A DNA stretch of 64,000 nucleotides. Origin: Tenodera sinensis (Eukaryota > Arthropoda > Insecta > Mantodea > Mantidae). The position numbers were made by a program, and so were the translations under genes. Below the pieces are notes generated by a model. It ran no database searches. It worked only from the letters and a program-made list of their open reading frames with translations, and was not told the DNA's origin. Each line of letters opens with the position of its first letter. The stretch's first letter is position 1. Positions 33,315-44,990 of this stretch are shown here, one piece after another. Location of the stretch: contig CM060962.1 of the NCBI GenBank assembly GCA_030765045.1, forward strand, positions 265,704,147 to 265,768,146. The letters are read 5' to 3'.

Positions 33315-34140
33315 TTTTTACGTTCTCTACTAGTAAGTAGGGGAAATGTTGTACTCCAGAAATTCGATGTTCAGATTTCACCGGAAATACATGTTTTAAG
33401 GCCTCCTGAATTCAAAAAAGCATTTTTAGAAAAAGGCCCGTGTGTGTCTGTCTATGCTCTGTTTGTGTGTGTGTGTGTGTGTGTCTGTGTGTGTGTTTGA
33501 GAGAGAGAGAGAGTGTCAGTCTGTGCACAGCATAACTTAAAGACGAAAAATCGGTTAAATGCCAAAGTTGGTATTTAAGTTTAATGTCTTTCGAGGATGC
33601 GACACGAAGATTTTGAAGAAAATTGCTCCACCCTAAGCTACCCTTTACATGGAAATTTTTGACTATCTCAAAAATGGCTCCAACGATTTCGATTATGTTG
33701 AAGATATTTTTATGGCAAATGAAAAGTGTATTTTGAATTTTCTGGACATAGCCCATGTAGTCCCCTTTACCCTTGATGACTTTTGCGTAACTCGGACACC
33801 GTAAGAAATAGACCAAATGCATTTTTTCGTGGAGTGAACCATTCTGGACATATCCGTTGTTATATGTGTGAGTTTTGCAATACCTTTCTCAAATGGGAGG
33901 TCGTTATTCATCTTTTTATCTCTTGGTCATGTAAAGAAAACGGAATTTGAAACCATTGATATAGCGACCAGCTTTAAAAGATCCAACTATCGCTCAAAGC
34001 CTACTGCATTCCCATATTCCTCTTGCACCTACAAGAAAATTAGCAATAAGATAATTTCTGCAAATGAATACCTCGACCAACATGAAGAATTTGTGAGAAT
34101 GGTTAGTATAAACGTAGGGAAAGTCATATGAATGCAACAC
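33315..34140 (+). repeat. X1 family copy, full length
   Basis: Starts with ctctactagtaagtagg, carries (GT)n at 33464-33495 and ends with agggaaagtcatatgaatgc. Opposite in orientation to the copy at 35275. Confidence 0.85.
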
Positions 34141-35063
34141 TTCAGATCTTTTCGATCCTTTCGAACGAATTTGGGTTTCGTTCCGTCAGGGTTATGAAAA
34201 ATTCGTGTATTTTCCCCTCAAATATCAATATTGACTACAAAGCTGAAACACGAAGAGAAATAAAAAATACATAGAAGGTTAAAGATGAAAATTCTGGTCA
34301 TGGAAGTTAGCTTTTCCACCTTCGTCTTCTAAATTAAGAGGGCAAAAGTTTCCAGAGATCAATGCATTACATTATATAGTAATGAGAAGCAAACTAACGT
34401 GCTTAACTATGCGTTCCAAAGAGCATATGCATGATTCAGATGTATACCCTGTGTTTGGACTGCTTGAATTGTTCATCTTTAATACTTTCCCTGGAAAGCT
34501 CATTACATTGTGAGTAATTCATTCTTAAGGCATGCCATTTTCTGTTCCAAAGGCAGAACTTCTTCCTCCTCCCTAGGTCACGAGGCACGATTGAGAAAAG
34601 GACTGTCTAAAATATTCATGCGATGAACACTTGAAGTAGAGTTAGGGCCAGAGTTTTCTCCTTGTTATGCATTTTTGAGGCGTAGGAATTCCGTTTAACC
34701 TCTGGAAATGGAGGATGCAATATTAAACAAATGGGATGGAAGTTCTTTTAAAAGTTGTTTTGTCTTATGATCTCAACGATAGTTAAAAGTTGGCCGTAAA
34801 AAACTTGTTTGCTTAATACGTGGGACCAAATTGAAATTCATGAACCTCTTAATTATTGACATCCAAGTTAAAGGTTGCACTTACAGGAAAGGAACACGCG
34901 ATGCACAAGTAATTTACTTTCTCTAAATATGTACACTTTTCTCTAGGAATTTGACTACAACAGAATACCAAATCAGTTTTGCTATTCATTTGCGTCAACA
35001 GAGCATTTTCCATAAATATTTTGTCTCATGCTGGAATGGCATTATTTTCCTATACTAATACAG
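34141..35063. other. no assignable gene
   Basis: Nothing recognised. Confidence 0.4.
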
Positions 35064-35190
35064 GTGGCTGAGCTCGTTAAAGGACAGACTCGTGAGCGTG
35101 AGGCCCAAGGTTCAAATCCCATCAGGAACCTCCTCCTTGGCTGAGGATTCTTCCCTGTGAGATCTGTATTGTAAATAATTGTGTTAATTG
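35064..35190 (+). repeat. tRNA-headed SINE-like repeat
   Basis: ggtggctgagctcgttaaag is an A-box-like head and ggttcaaatccc a B box; a short body follows. Confidence 0.5.
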
Positions 35191-35274
35191 GTGCAAAAAA
35201 TGCATTCATAATATTATATTGAAACTAATTTGCAAAATTATTCTAAACTAGAAAACACCTTATCTGATGTGTTC

Positions 35275-36102
35275 TACTCACGTGACTTTCTGTACTCTTC
35301 CGCAAACTATTTTTCAAACACTTATTTCTAGAGCATATTTGTGGAAAATGTCTTATTGACAGTTTTCTTGTAGGTGCAAGAGGAATATAGTAGACTTCAA
35401 GCGAGTCAAATATGTTAAGAGTTGTGGCTACATGATGACTTTGAAATTCCGTTCTCTTTGCAAGACCAAAAGCTTAAAAAATAGAAAATCTACGGCCTCA
35501 CACTTGAAAGGGATTATAAGTATTGCAAAATTTTGTCAAATAACAAGGAATATCTACGAAGTGACTCACTTCAGAAAAAGGATAATTTAACATAAACGAT
35601 GTGTTTTAAGGGGATCTACATTTTTTGTATAGTGAGATTTGGTCCATCTCTTACGGTTTAACAGTTAAGCAAAAGTCATCAAGAGTCTACATGGGCTATA
35701 GACAGACAATTCAAAACACACATTTTATTTGCCATAAATGTGTGTTAAACGTATGACATTTTAATCAATATTGCCACAGCCATTTTTCAGAAAATCAAAA
35801 TTGTCCATGTAAAGGATAGTTTAGGGTGGAGGAATTTTCTTCAAAATCTTCGTGTCGTATCCTGGAAAGATATTAAACTTAAATAGTGTCTTTGGTTTTT
35901 TACCGACTTTTCGCTTTTGAGTTATGCTGTCTACAGTCACAAACGGACACACACACGAAGCGTTTTCTAAAAATGTTCTTTTTTCCTTATTCAGGGGACA
36001 TCAAAACAAATATTCCCGATGAAATCTTGATATCGATTTTTTGGGTTGAGTACAATACTACCTCTACTTACTATACAATACGTAGTAGAGAAAGTAAAAA
36101 TA
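35275..36102 (-). repeat. X1 family copy, full length
   Basis: Subterminal repeat actttctgtact at 35285-35296; its inverse agtagagaaagt at 36084-36095 overlaps a stem-loop (ctctact / agtagag, 36062-36090). Confidence 0.85.
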
Positions 36103-37390
36103 GCCAGAAAATGGAGATGGCTAGTTGAGTAATAACATTGGTAACTTGTTTGGTAGCATTACCTCACTGTTTACTTTCCGTGCTGATAACAATGCGTGTT
36201 GTGCCTTAATTATTTCCACTGCTGTTAAGCATGACTGCATAAACACATGAATTTTTAATGCGTATGCCTAGGGTGGCAAACGGAACGCACATTCTATGAA
36301 CACTTCTGCTTATCCTTAGGCAAAAATCTCTCGGGTCATTCACTTAGGGACTTCATAAGTAACTACTATGTCTCCTTCAAACAGCTGGTGTATCTTCTGA
36401 TTGTAATAAAAATTTATCGTAATAATTGTGGTAGTATTTTAAGTTACTAAAACGGATTTAGCCATTGGTCCATTGCTGTGTTCTCTAACTGGATATTTTA
36501 AATATGCACACAGAACGGCTAACAAAGTCTCATACACCTGGCATCTACGTCACATTATCACATTTTGTTGGTTGCTTTAGGCTAGGAAGGAAGGATGTGC
36601 CTATACTTTTGCCAAATAACCTTAACCAATAACCAAAACAAAGGATGCAAAATGGCGAAGAAACGAAATCCATGTGTACTCCTTGGACCGTGTTAGCTAA
36701 AAGAGAAAGAGGTTGTGAGTGCATTCAGTTTGTCATGCAGACCTCTTATCATGACTGTTAGCCACACGTTATAGCCCAATGTAGGACACGCATTTGAAGG
36801 GATGAAAATCTAAGGGGAAAACTTGACGCGCTCTCACATTAGCCAAATTTATAACGTATAGTTGTGGGATTTTCGGGGGATGCAAAATAAAGCTTGAATG
36901 GTATTCATTAAATAAACATTCAAGGCAGTACTTTATAAGAAAAAGTAACCGGAATGGCATTCTCACAGTGATATTAATACAAACACCAATAAATTAACAA
37001 AGAATAAATTATAAATGAACAAATAAACAAGCAAATAAATAAAGTCGTATATTTTCCCTCCAAAATATATTATAATTGGCTAACTTACCTTTACTAACCT
37101 ATTGTTGATCATAGGAATACAACAGAAATATAACATTTAGTTTTCGTTTCTAAACATGATTAGTTAATTGTAATGAAAGAGTAATTTATTTAATCATAGA
37201 GATATTTATTCTCACAAATGTATCACAAAAGTCAGAGACCACTATGTACAAACATATATAATATATAATATTCCTCTAGTTCTACTTAATATTGCTGTTC
37301 CCATTTGATTCCAATTAGCAGTTTTAAGCATCTATATTATTACAACCTTTCCTCACCAGCACACATGTATGACAAATTTATGTGCGTGCA
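36103..37390. other. no assignable gene
   Basis: Nothing recognised. Confidence 0.4.
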
Positions 37391-37409
37391 TGTGTGTGTG
37401 TGTGTGTGC

Positions 37410-37441
<32 letters not shown>

Positions 37442-37447
37442 ATGTGT
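37391..37447. repeat. (GT)n microsatellite
   Basis: Interrupted GT repeat with no recognisable X1 flanks. Confidence 0.9.
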
Positions 37448-37899
37448 GATTCTAAATATGTATCGCTCGATCGTTTTCAAAAATAGCAAAGCTATCCACC
37501 TCCCCTCTTGTCCCCCTTATTGTTGTGTTATCAAGTCAGCACGCTCTGTGATAGGTAAGGTGAAAACACGCCTCAAAAGACCCCAGGAAACAATACAAAA
37601 TCCACCGAACATTATCTTTGACGTTATTTTTAGGTGTTTACTTATCCATGTTCCTACACATACCTCTGTGTGGATTTGAAGAAATTATATGCATCTGAAC
37701 TAATGGATGTATTACAGGAAATGAAAAATTTAGAAGGCTATCAAAGAATTACAAGGGAAGAATAATATGTTTAAACAGTAAGCAACGTGTGCTGGAAAGT
37801 ACATCTAAACTGAACTTATTAATTTTTGTATTAAAATATACTCATTATTATTCTGCTTATACTAATCATGATTTTACAGTGTTTTCTCTATGAGGCAGG

Positions 37900-38385
37900 A
37901 GTAATCAAACCTATAGTAATGTCTGGGAATTTCCTCAGAAGTCATTTGGATGACTTTTGTATAATTGGTAAACCGTAAGAGACTGACTAAATCTTACTGC
38001 ACAAAAAATGTAGATGTTAAAACACACCATTTACGTCAAACACCTTTTTTTTGGGGGGGGGGGGGAATTAACTATTTCCGAAGTATTTCTTGTTACGTGT
38101 CTGAATTATCCAATACTTTTCGCAAATGAGAAGTCATTCATACTTTATCCCTTGGGCATGCAAAGCCAATAAAATTTCAAAGCCATCACATAGCGACCAG
38201 CTCTTAAATAGTTTGTCTATCGGTTAAAGCTTACTGCATTCCCATATTCCCTTTGCACCTACAAGAAAATTAGCAACAAGGTAATTTCTGCAAACATTTA
38301 TCTCCATCAACACGAAGTAGAGGAACGACCGTCTGTAAGAACAGTTTCTGCAAGTGTAGAGAAAGTCATGTGAGTGCAACACAAG
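37900..38385 (+). repeat. X1 family copy, distal half
   Basis: Keeps the 'tggtaaaccgtaagag' and 'cttgttacgtgtctga' blocks and ends agagaaagtcatgtgagtgc. Confidence 0.75.
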
Positions 38386-38626
38386 ATTGCTTAATCTGTA
38401 CAAAAAGATTTCCAATACCTCTTTAATTTATTAGTAAACGTAAAATATATAATAATAAAACAATTTTGGTAAAATTTAGACGAACATTGAAGACTACAAA
38501 ACTTTGTTTTTCACATAGGTAGAAGGGTTTCTCAAAAAGAGGCAAATTTTTAAACTCAAAATTTTCGGTTTTAATTTAAAAATCAAACGTTTACGATACC
38601 GTTAAGAAAAACTAGCGTAGAGCAGA

Positions 38627-39060
38627 TCCTTAGCAAAAGGAGCAGCTCTGCAGCAACGTTTGAGTTTGGTATTCGAGAGGCTCCGGGTGTGATTTCCGTC
38701 AACTGTCCTCCTTCAATTTGAACTTTTTGTGGTTGGTCCTGGTCGGTAGGCGAATGAAGGGTGGTTTCTAACATTTGCGTTTCTCGCCGTTTCCTTCCCT
38801 CTTTTAGGTGGATTTCTAGGTCTCGTGGGGTATAACGGTACCAGATACGTGGTGGGTTGTTTGCTTAAAAGAAACAATGTCACAGAGGGCTGCTGGGTCG
38901 ACGGATCGTTCATGGCCCTCTTTAGCCATTCCAGCAGTAGGACGGGTCTTCGAGGTTGGAACTGTTAGTATCTCCATTTCATCCCTTCCTCCTGGGGAGG
39001 GGGGAGGGAGTGGCAGCTACAATAGATCTATGTTGGTCTAAGTTTGCGAGGTGTTCCCCT
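38627..39060 (+). repeat. diverged tRNA-headed repeat
   Basis: Shares the tggtcggtaggcgaat..ggtttct..gtggatttctagg series with 25495-25690. The part after 38820 has no second copy here. Confidence 0.45.
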
Positions 39061-40228
39061 TGGTTGTATATGCCGAATCCCCCTAAGATCCTTAGCAATT
39101 CACGTGGAAAATTTCCTTCGTCTTAAAATGTCATTGCCATTGACGCTAATGTGTAAGCTGAATGACGAAAACTACGCACAAAATGTTTAAATTCGTAAAA
39201 TCCTTCACCAGAAATACTTTCTCTGTTTCACACTTTCTTACTGATACAACTCAAGTTTTATGCCTCATAAAACATTTTCATATCAACATAAAGCCATAAT
39301 AAGGCAATTACTTTTCCGTAAACTATATCTTTACCACTTTTATCAAGATTGTTTTCATTAAATATTCATTTACTGTCTTTAGAAGGAAAAATCCAGTTAT
39401 TTCACTGTGAGTAGAAATAACCATTCAGTTATTTGCATAATTTATTGCCGCTTTTACGGCAGTTTATTGCTTTCAGAATGAAGAAGTACATATAACCCGC
39501 AGTTTCATCCTTGAGGGAGTATCCCCAGTTTTATGGGTGCACTGCATTGCATTTCTTTTTCCACGTAAATGTTTCATCCTCGCGTGCTTCCTGCACCCGC
39601 AGTATATGGCTCTTTTATTTTTATTTACTTTGTAACCCGGCACCTCGGAGCTTTTAAAAGGCTTTAATAATTCACGCCGCTTTATTTTTGTTGTCTTTTG
39701 CCTCGCAATGTTTTGATGTATTAAATCGCGATCAAGAAGGAAGAGAGTAAAGAAGGCAAAAACAAAAGCTTGCCAGACTTCTGACAGACGGAATATTTTA
39801 TACTATAGGATTCTTTTTATTTATTTTCACTTAGCTAAATTTTCGCTTGAAGTAAAATGCAGCGTATTTCATGCTTCCGGGCTAGAGCGGCTTTATCATC
39901 TATGAATAAGTTTGTCAATGCTTTATCAATAACCAATAGTTCTTGTAAATTTCTGCAAGCTTTCCAACACACTGGAAAAAGTAATACCCAGATGCATCGC
40001 TACAGGATGTTCTAAGTTCTGATCCCTAAACTGTATACTCCTGGACAACCCCTACAATACAGAAAGTTCAAACGATTAATGTGAGTATTATACTAGCTGT
40101 TTAGCATGGTTCAAAAAAGCAGAGCAAAATCAGAAGCAAGCGATAGATATTAGCCAAAGGAAATGGAAATGATAATTCGGGGTGCAACACTAAGAGACAG
40201 AGTGCAGAAGTAGTAAATTAGAAAAAGG
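39061..40228. other. no assignable gene
   Basis: Nothing recognised. Confidence 0.4.
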
Positions 40229-40232
40229 ATAC

Positions 40233-40733
40233 TGTCACCGCGCCCGCCGTATCTAATTGCCGACAACCGCAGTGTCACCCATCGCATTATTGTCGGCACT
40301 ACCGCAAAGGAGCCGAAGGAAAGAGACAGAGAATGGCCGCATTGTTGGGCGCTTGCCGAAAGAGAGAAAGTGATAGAGGCCTCTAGAAATGTCTGCTTTG
40401 TATTTCACCGCAAAATAAGTGAACGTTCCTGAAGCTTCCAGAATAGTGCCGGGGAGATATAAATAGCGGAAAAGTGTGAGAAGAGTGAGTCAGACGTATG
40501 TGAAGGTTGAGTAGTCGTGCCGACGGAGACGGACAGACGATGTGGAGAGTTGTGCCGACGGAGAAGAGTCAGTTCTTTGTGTTACGAGTTCGAAGCCGTG
40601 CTGTTGGAGAATCGGAAAAGACTTTCTTGTTGTTGCAACGAGTGTACAAAGTTACTGTTTACGGAAATAAAAGTGTTTCTTTATCTCGACTACATCAGTC
40701 TACTTTACTTCACACCCACACCAAAAAGTCACA
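40233..40733 (+). repeat. 5' LTR of copy 2
   Basis: 501 bp, TG...CA. TATA-like gatataaatagcgg at about 40457-40470 and aataaaag at 40665-40672. Confidence 0.95.
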
Positions 40734-40734
40734 C

Positions 40735-40754
40735 TGGTGTCAGGAGTGGGATCC
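40735..40754 (+). promoter_or_regulatory. primer-binding site, tRNA-Leu type
   Basis: tggtgtcaggagtgggatcc; the first 18 bases are complementary to the 3' end of animal tRNA-Leu(CAG) including CCA. Confidence 0.85.
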
Positions 40755-40812
40755 GTCGAATTGCTTCTAGTTTCGATACATCGTCGTTAGAAGTTGCAAC
40801 GTTAGAACCAAG

Positions 40813-42585
40813 ATGGAGGGAGATTCGGAAACCAGGATGATGGCAATGATGAAAGAATTATTCGCCGAGCTGAAAGAAATGAAGACGGCAAACGACAACC
40901 TCGCTGCCAAAATGGAAACGTCATACGACAACCTCGCTGCCGAGCTGAAAGAGATGAAGACGGCAAACGATAACCTCGCTGCCAAAATGGAAACGTCAAA
41001 CGACAACCTCGCTGCCAAAATGGAAACGTCATACGACAACCTCGCTGCCGAGCTGAAAGAGATGAAGATGGAACAACTCGGTGAACTGACTGGCGTGACG
41101 GAAGACGTGGAAGAACTCGGCGAAAAGGTGGTAGACCTCTGCCAGCACGTGGACGTCGTGGAGGACGACGGGGAACGTCTTGGCGCCCTGGTAGTAAGAG
41201 TTGACGAGAGCGTCAAAGTACTGGATGCCAGGGGCAGACGGAATAGCGCGGAGCCGTGGAGGGAGCACCTAATGGCCGAGGCGACAGTTGCGCCCGTTCC
41301 AGATGATGTGAGGGAAGACGTGAAACAACTCGGCGAACTGATTGGCGTGACGGAAGACGTGGAACAACTCGGCGAACTGATTGGCGTGACGGAAGACGTG
41401 GAACAACTCGGCGAACTGATTGGCGTGACGGAAGACGTGGAACGACTCGGCGAACTGATTGGCATGACGGAAGACGTGGAACAACTCGGCGAACTGATTG
41501 GCGTGACGGAAGGCGTGGAAGAACTCGGCGAAAAGGTGGAAGACCTCTGCCAGCATGTGGACGTCGTGGAGGACGACGGGGAACGTCTTGGCGCCCTGGT
41601 AGTAAGAGTTGACGAGAGCGTCAAAGTACTGGATGCCAGGGGCAGACGGAATAGCACAGACCCGGGGAGGGAGCACCTAGTGGCCGAGGCGACAGTTGCG
41701 CCCGTTTCAGATAACGAAAGTGTCCGTCTCGGGGAAGACAAAGGGGCAGTTCAGGGACGTCGTCGAGGATCCCCTGGAGGAGTGTGTCGGGTACGTAACC
41801 AACCAGGATATGACGTGGAGGACGATCAGCAGGGAAGCGCACAAGCAGGCGAGCAACACGCGAGAACCGACTTGGCGTGTGACATGGGGGGACCGTCGGA
41901 GCCATCCAATCACCTGACGCATAGTGCCGTGAACGGAAGAATGGTGGACATCGTCTTGGACGGCAGGATACAGGAGAGACCGTGCCGAGCACGAGTGAAC
42001 ACGAGTGCAGCGGTGGACGCGACTCGCGCGGATGTGGTGGGGTTTGTTGCCGGACCCATCGGAAGCAAGGTGGCTGCGAAGGTGCGCCAGAGAGGTCGGC
42101 GGACATGGTACCTAGTGAGCCGTTTCCAAGTGCGCAGGATGGCCCGTCAACACACCAGGAAGAAGGGCAACTGGACGAGGGACCGTCAAGACCGGCGGTA
42201 CTGTTGCAGAATTTCGAAGCAGGATGGCATACGTCGTCCTACCCAGACCAAGGGACACTATCCAACAGCGATACCTAGGATCGTGCCTCCTGGAGAAGAG
42301 GTTCGATGGGATAGTCCGCCGGGGCGCAAGGGAGATGCCGCAGTGATAGTGCTGGTCGGGACGACCAGCTCTGAGGAGGGAGCAGTGTCACCGCGCCCGC
42401 CGTATCTAATTGCCGACAACCGCAGTGTCACCCATCGCATTATTGTCGGCACTACCGCAAAGGAGCCGAAGGAAAGAGACAGAGAATGGCCGCATTGTTG
42501 GGCGCTTGCCGAAAGAGAGAAAGTGATAGAGGCCTCTAGAAATGTCTGCTTTGTATTTCACCGCAAAATAAGTGAACGTTCCTGA
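40813..42585 (+). CDS. Gag-like polyprotein with 13-residue repeats, copy 2
   Basis: 590 codons from ATG 40813, 80 bp after the LTR. Residues 1-88 are coiled-coil repeats (LKEMKTANDNLAAKMETS). Block 100-145 (EELGEKVVDLCQHVDVVEDD..) is duplicated at 236-281. Between them, about 171-235, lie five EQLGELIGVTEDV-type units, one fewer than in copy 1. Residues 315-470 are basic. CRARVNTSAAVDATRADV (391-408) occupies the retropepsin position with Asn and Ser replacing Asp and Gly. Residues from about 525 are encoded by the 3' LTR, so the natural C-terminus lies in U3. The ORF is intact, which suggests selection or recent spread. It would form particles only if Gag function is retained; reverse transcription needs an autonomous partner. 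Confidence 0.78.
   Translation: MEGDSETRMMAMMKELFAELKEMKTANDNLAAKMETSYDNLAAELKEMKTANDNLAAKMETSNDNLAAKMETSYDNLAAELKEMKMEQLGELTGVTEDVEELGEKVVDLCQHVDVVEDDGERLGALVVRVDESVKVLDARGRRNSAEPWREHLMAEATVAPVPDDVREDVKQLGELIGVTEDVEQLGELIGVTEDVEQLGELIGVTEDVERLGELIGMTEDVEQLGELIGVTEGVEELGEKVEDLCQHVDVVEDDGERLGALVVRVDESVKVLDARGRRNSTDPGREHLVAEATVAPVSDNESVRLGEDKGAVQGRRRGSPGGVCRVRNQPGYDVEDDQQGSAQAGEQHARTDLACDMGGPSEPSNHLTHSAVNGRMVDIVLDGRIQERPCRARVNTSAAVDATRADVVGFVAGPIGSKVAAKVRQRGRRTWYLVSRFQVRRMARQHTRKKGNWTRDRQDRRYCCRISKQDGIRRPTQTKGHYPTAIPRIVPPGEEVRWDSPPGRKGDAAVIVLVGTTSSEEGAVSPRPPYLIADNRSVTHRIIVGTTAKEPKERDREWPHCWALAEREKVIEASRNVCFVFHRKISERS
42371..42385 (+). promoter_or_regulatory. polypurine tract of copy 2
   Basis: ctgaggagggagcag directly before the 3' LTR. 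Confidence 0.85.
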
Positions 42586-42888
42586 AGCTTCCAGAATAGT
42601 GCCGGGGAGATATAAATAGCGGAAAAGTGTGAGAAGAGTGAGTCAGACGTATGTGAAGGTTGAGTAGTCGTGCCGACGGAGACGGACAGACGATGTGGAG
42701 AGTTGTGCCGACGGAGAAGAGTCAGTTCTTTGTGTTACGAGTTCGAAGCCGTGCTGTTGGAGAATCGGAAAAGACTCTTGTTGTTGCAACGAGTGTACAA
42801 AGTTACAGTTTACGGAAATAAAAGTGTTTCTTTATCTCGACTACATCAGTCTACTTTACTTCACACCCACACCAAAAAAAAAGTCACA
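42386..42888 (+). repeat. 3' LTR of copy 2
   Basis: 503 bp, nearly identical to the 5' LTR. Confidence 0.95.
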
Positions 42889-42923
42889 ATACGAAAATGG
42901 ACGCCCTGAGCACAGTAGACTAA

Positions 42924-43142
42924 CTACTGTGCTTTTCAAATGGGAAGAGTTCTGATCTGCAGCCAATGAGATACCTTTACATGCACAGTTTTGCAAGCTC
43001 ATTACCCCACGTTTCATACTTCTTGGCGCGCGTCAAGCCCCACTTAAGGGGAAAGCAATATGACAACACAGCAGGACTCCATTTGGTTGCCAGCCTGGAA
43101 GCGCTCAAGGACAAATTCCTTCCCATTTGAAAAGCACAGTAA
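42924..43142. mobile_element. MITE copy 2, ends ctactgtgcttttcaaat
   Basis: Same family as 420-672, sharing gccccacttaaggggaaagc and caatatgacaacacagc inside. It begins about 30 bp after the LTR element. Confidence 0.75.
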
Positions 43143-43383
43143 ACAGGAGATAGGCGCTACAATTTATAGGACAATACCTCATACGGATGGACATACAGAC
43201 GAACTGCATGGGAATCCAGGATTGTTTATTGTATTCACAGTGGACTTCTCACGAATCACTTCTCTGCCAGGTAAACATTTTAAGTTATAAATATGTAAGT
43301 TAATTACAGTTAGTAAATTTAAGAAGGCCAAAAGGAGGTCCGCAATGCTCACGACCTGATATTTTGTTGGTTCAAATTTTTAT

Positions 43384-44555
43384 ACCCATTTTTACTTTCT
43401 CTACTGTAAGTGGGGGAAGCATTGTATTCCATCCAAAAATTCGATGTCGAGATTTCACCGGAAATATATGTTTTGAGACCTCCGAATCCAAAAAAGCATT
43501 TTTAGAAAAAGGTCCGCGCGCGCGCGTGTGTGTATCAGTCCGTGTGTCTGTCAGTCTGTGGACAGCATAACTCAAAAACGAAAACTAGGTCAAAAACCAA
43601 AGTTAGTATTTAGGTTTAGTGTCTTTCAGGGATGCGACATAAAAATTTGAAGAGAACAGCCCCACCCTAAACAACCCTTTACATGGAACATTTTTCGAAA
43701 ATTTTTATTTTCTTGAAAATGGTTCTAACGATTTTGATGAAAATGCCATATGTTTGATATATTTTTATGACAAATGAAATGTATATTTTGAATTTTCTGG
43801 CTATAGCCCCTGTAGTCGTATTTACTCCGGATAACTTTTGCACAACTGGTAAACTGTTAGAGATACACCAAATCAGTCTACACAAAAAATGTAGATCTTG
43901 CTAAAATACACAATTTATGTCCTGAGGGCTAGGGAGTCTTTATTTTTCCAACCTCTCCATTTCTCTAATTTCTCTATAAAACCGTAACCCCTAACATGCT
44001 GATCCAATCCTCTGATTGGTAATCAGGGGATATGGCCGGTGAATTTATTTTGATAACTCTCCCGGTCAGGTCGGTGAGACCCGTAAACCAACGACAGGTG
44101 TGGTCCTCCAGACATTCTGGGGGTTGTGAGAGAGCGATGTGACCGCCAAAACATAAACATATGGTGCTCTCTAAAAAGCGGTTACATTTATTGCTAACTC
44201 TCTTCAATATTTATTGAAAAATATTGGAGAGCAAGAGGATTAATGACTTCATTGTCCGAATAAACTTTCTTGTAGAGTGAACCATTTCGGTGACATTCCT
44301 TGTTATGTGTGTGAGTTTTGGAAAACTTAGAACTTTGGTGAAATGGAAAATCGTTGTTCATTTTTTTACATGTTAAGTGTGCAAAGAGAACGGAATCTCA
44401 AAGCTTTAAAGGATTTGACTATCGCACAAAGTTGTATGCTAATATCCCCTTTGCACCTATAAGGAAATAAGCAACAAATAATTTGTGCAAACGTTTATCT
44501 CAACTAACACGAAGAAGAAATAGGAATAAGAGTTTGTAAGAATGGTTAGTACAAG
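43384..44555 (+). repeat. X1 family copy split by a LINE-linked repeat
   Basis: The proximal half ends at 43920; the distal half resumes near 44255 (cttgttatgtgtgtgagttt) and ends at ggttagtacaagagtgg. The insert 43921-44235 is the block also seen at 4101-4414. Confidence 0.8.
43921..44235 (+). repeat. second copy of the 4101 block, inserted in X1
   Basis: Starts cctgagggctagggagtctt and ends near caatatttattgaaaaatat. No LINE ORF follows here, so the block can move or be copied without it. Confidence 0.8.
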
Positions 44556-44569
44556 AGTGGTAATAAACA

Positions 44570-44990
44570 CAATGTGTGGACCGCATTCGGGAGGTCGCGG
44601 ATTCGATCCCTGTAGCAGACCTACCTGACCCATGGGTTTTTTCGGAGGTTTCCCCGGAATGCCAGGGGAATATTGGGAAGGATTTGCATATCCTCCAAAT
44701 TTCCTGTCCCTCCATTTCATTGCACCAATCATTTCACCCTTCTTCCCGTTAGATTTCTTTCGGGTTGGAAATGTCGGAGAATGTCGCGCCAGCAGCACGG
44801 CAGGGGGAACAAATGAGCTCTGGAAATCTCGTACCCCGGATTGGAAGGCGAGCCCTGTTTTCGGGGCCCCCATGGGATGGTACAAGCCCGAATGGGGAGC
44901 GGTGTTAAGCCAGCCTCCACTGGGGAGCTTCTATCTGGGAAAATGCAGGAACCCTGTCACCCATCCTTCCAAGGAGGCATAGGCACAAAT
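44570..44990 (+). repeat. tRNA-headed SINE-like repeat, long body
   Basis: B-box-like gattcgatccc at 44602-44612 is followed by tgacccatgggttttttcgg and aggtttccccggaatgcc. The start is unclear, as the A-box half is missing or degraded. Confidence 0.45.

Larger units (their letters stand above)
40229..42892 (+). mobile_element. LTR retrotransposon copy 2, Gag/PR only
   Basis: Element at 40233-42888 (2656 bp) with the 4-bp target duplication atac (40229-40232 and 42889-42892). Order: LTR, tRNA-Leu primer site, one 590-codon ORF, polypurine tract, LTR. By eye the LTRs differ only by a 2-base gap, one substitution and an A-run length, so this is a young insertion. No pol genes are present. Confidence 0.95.
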
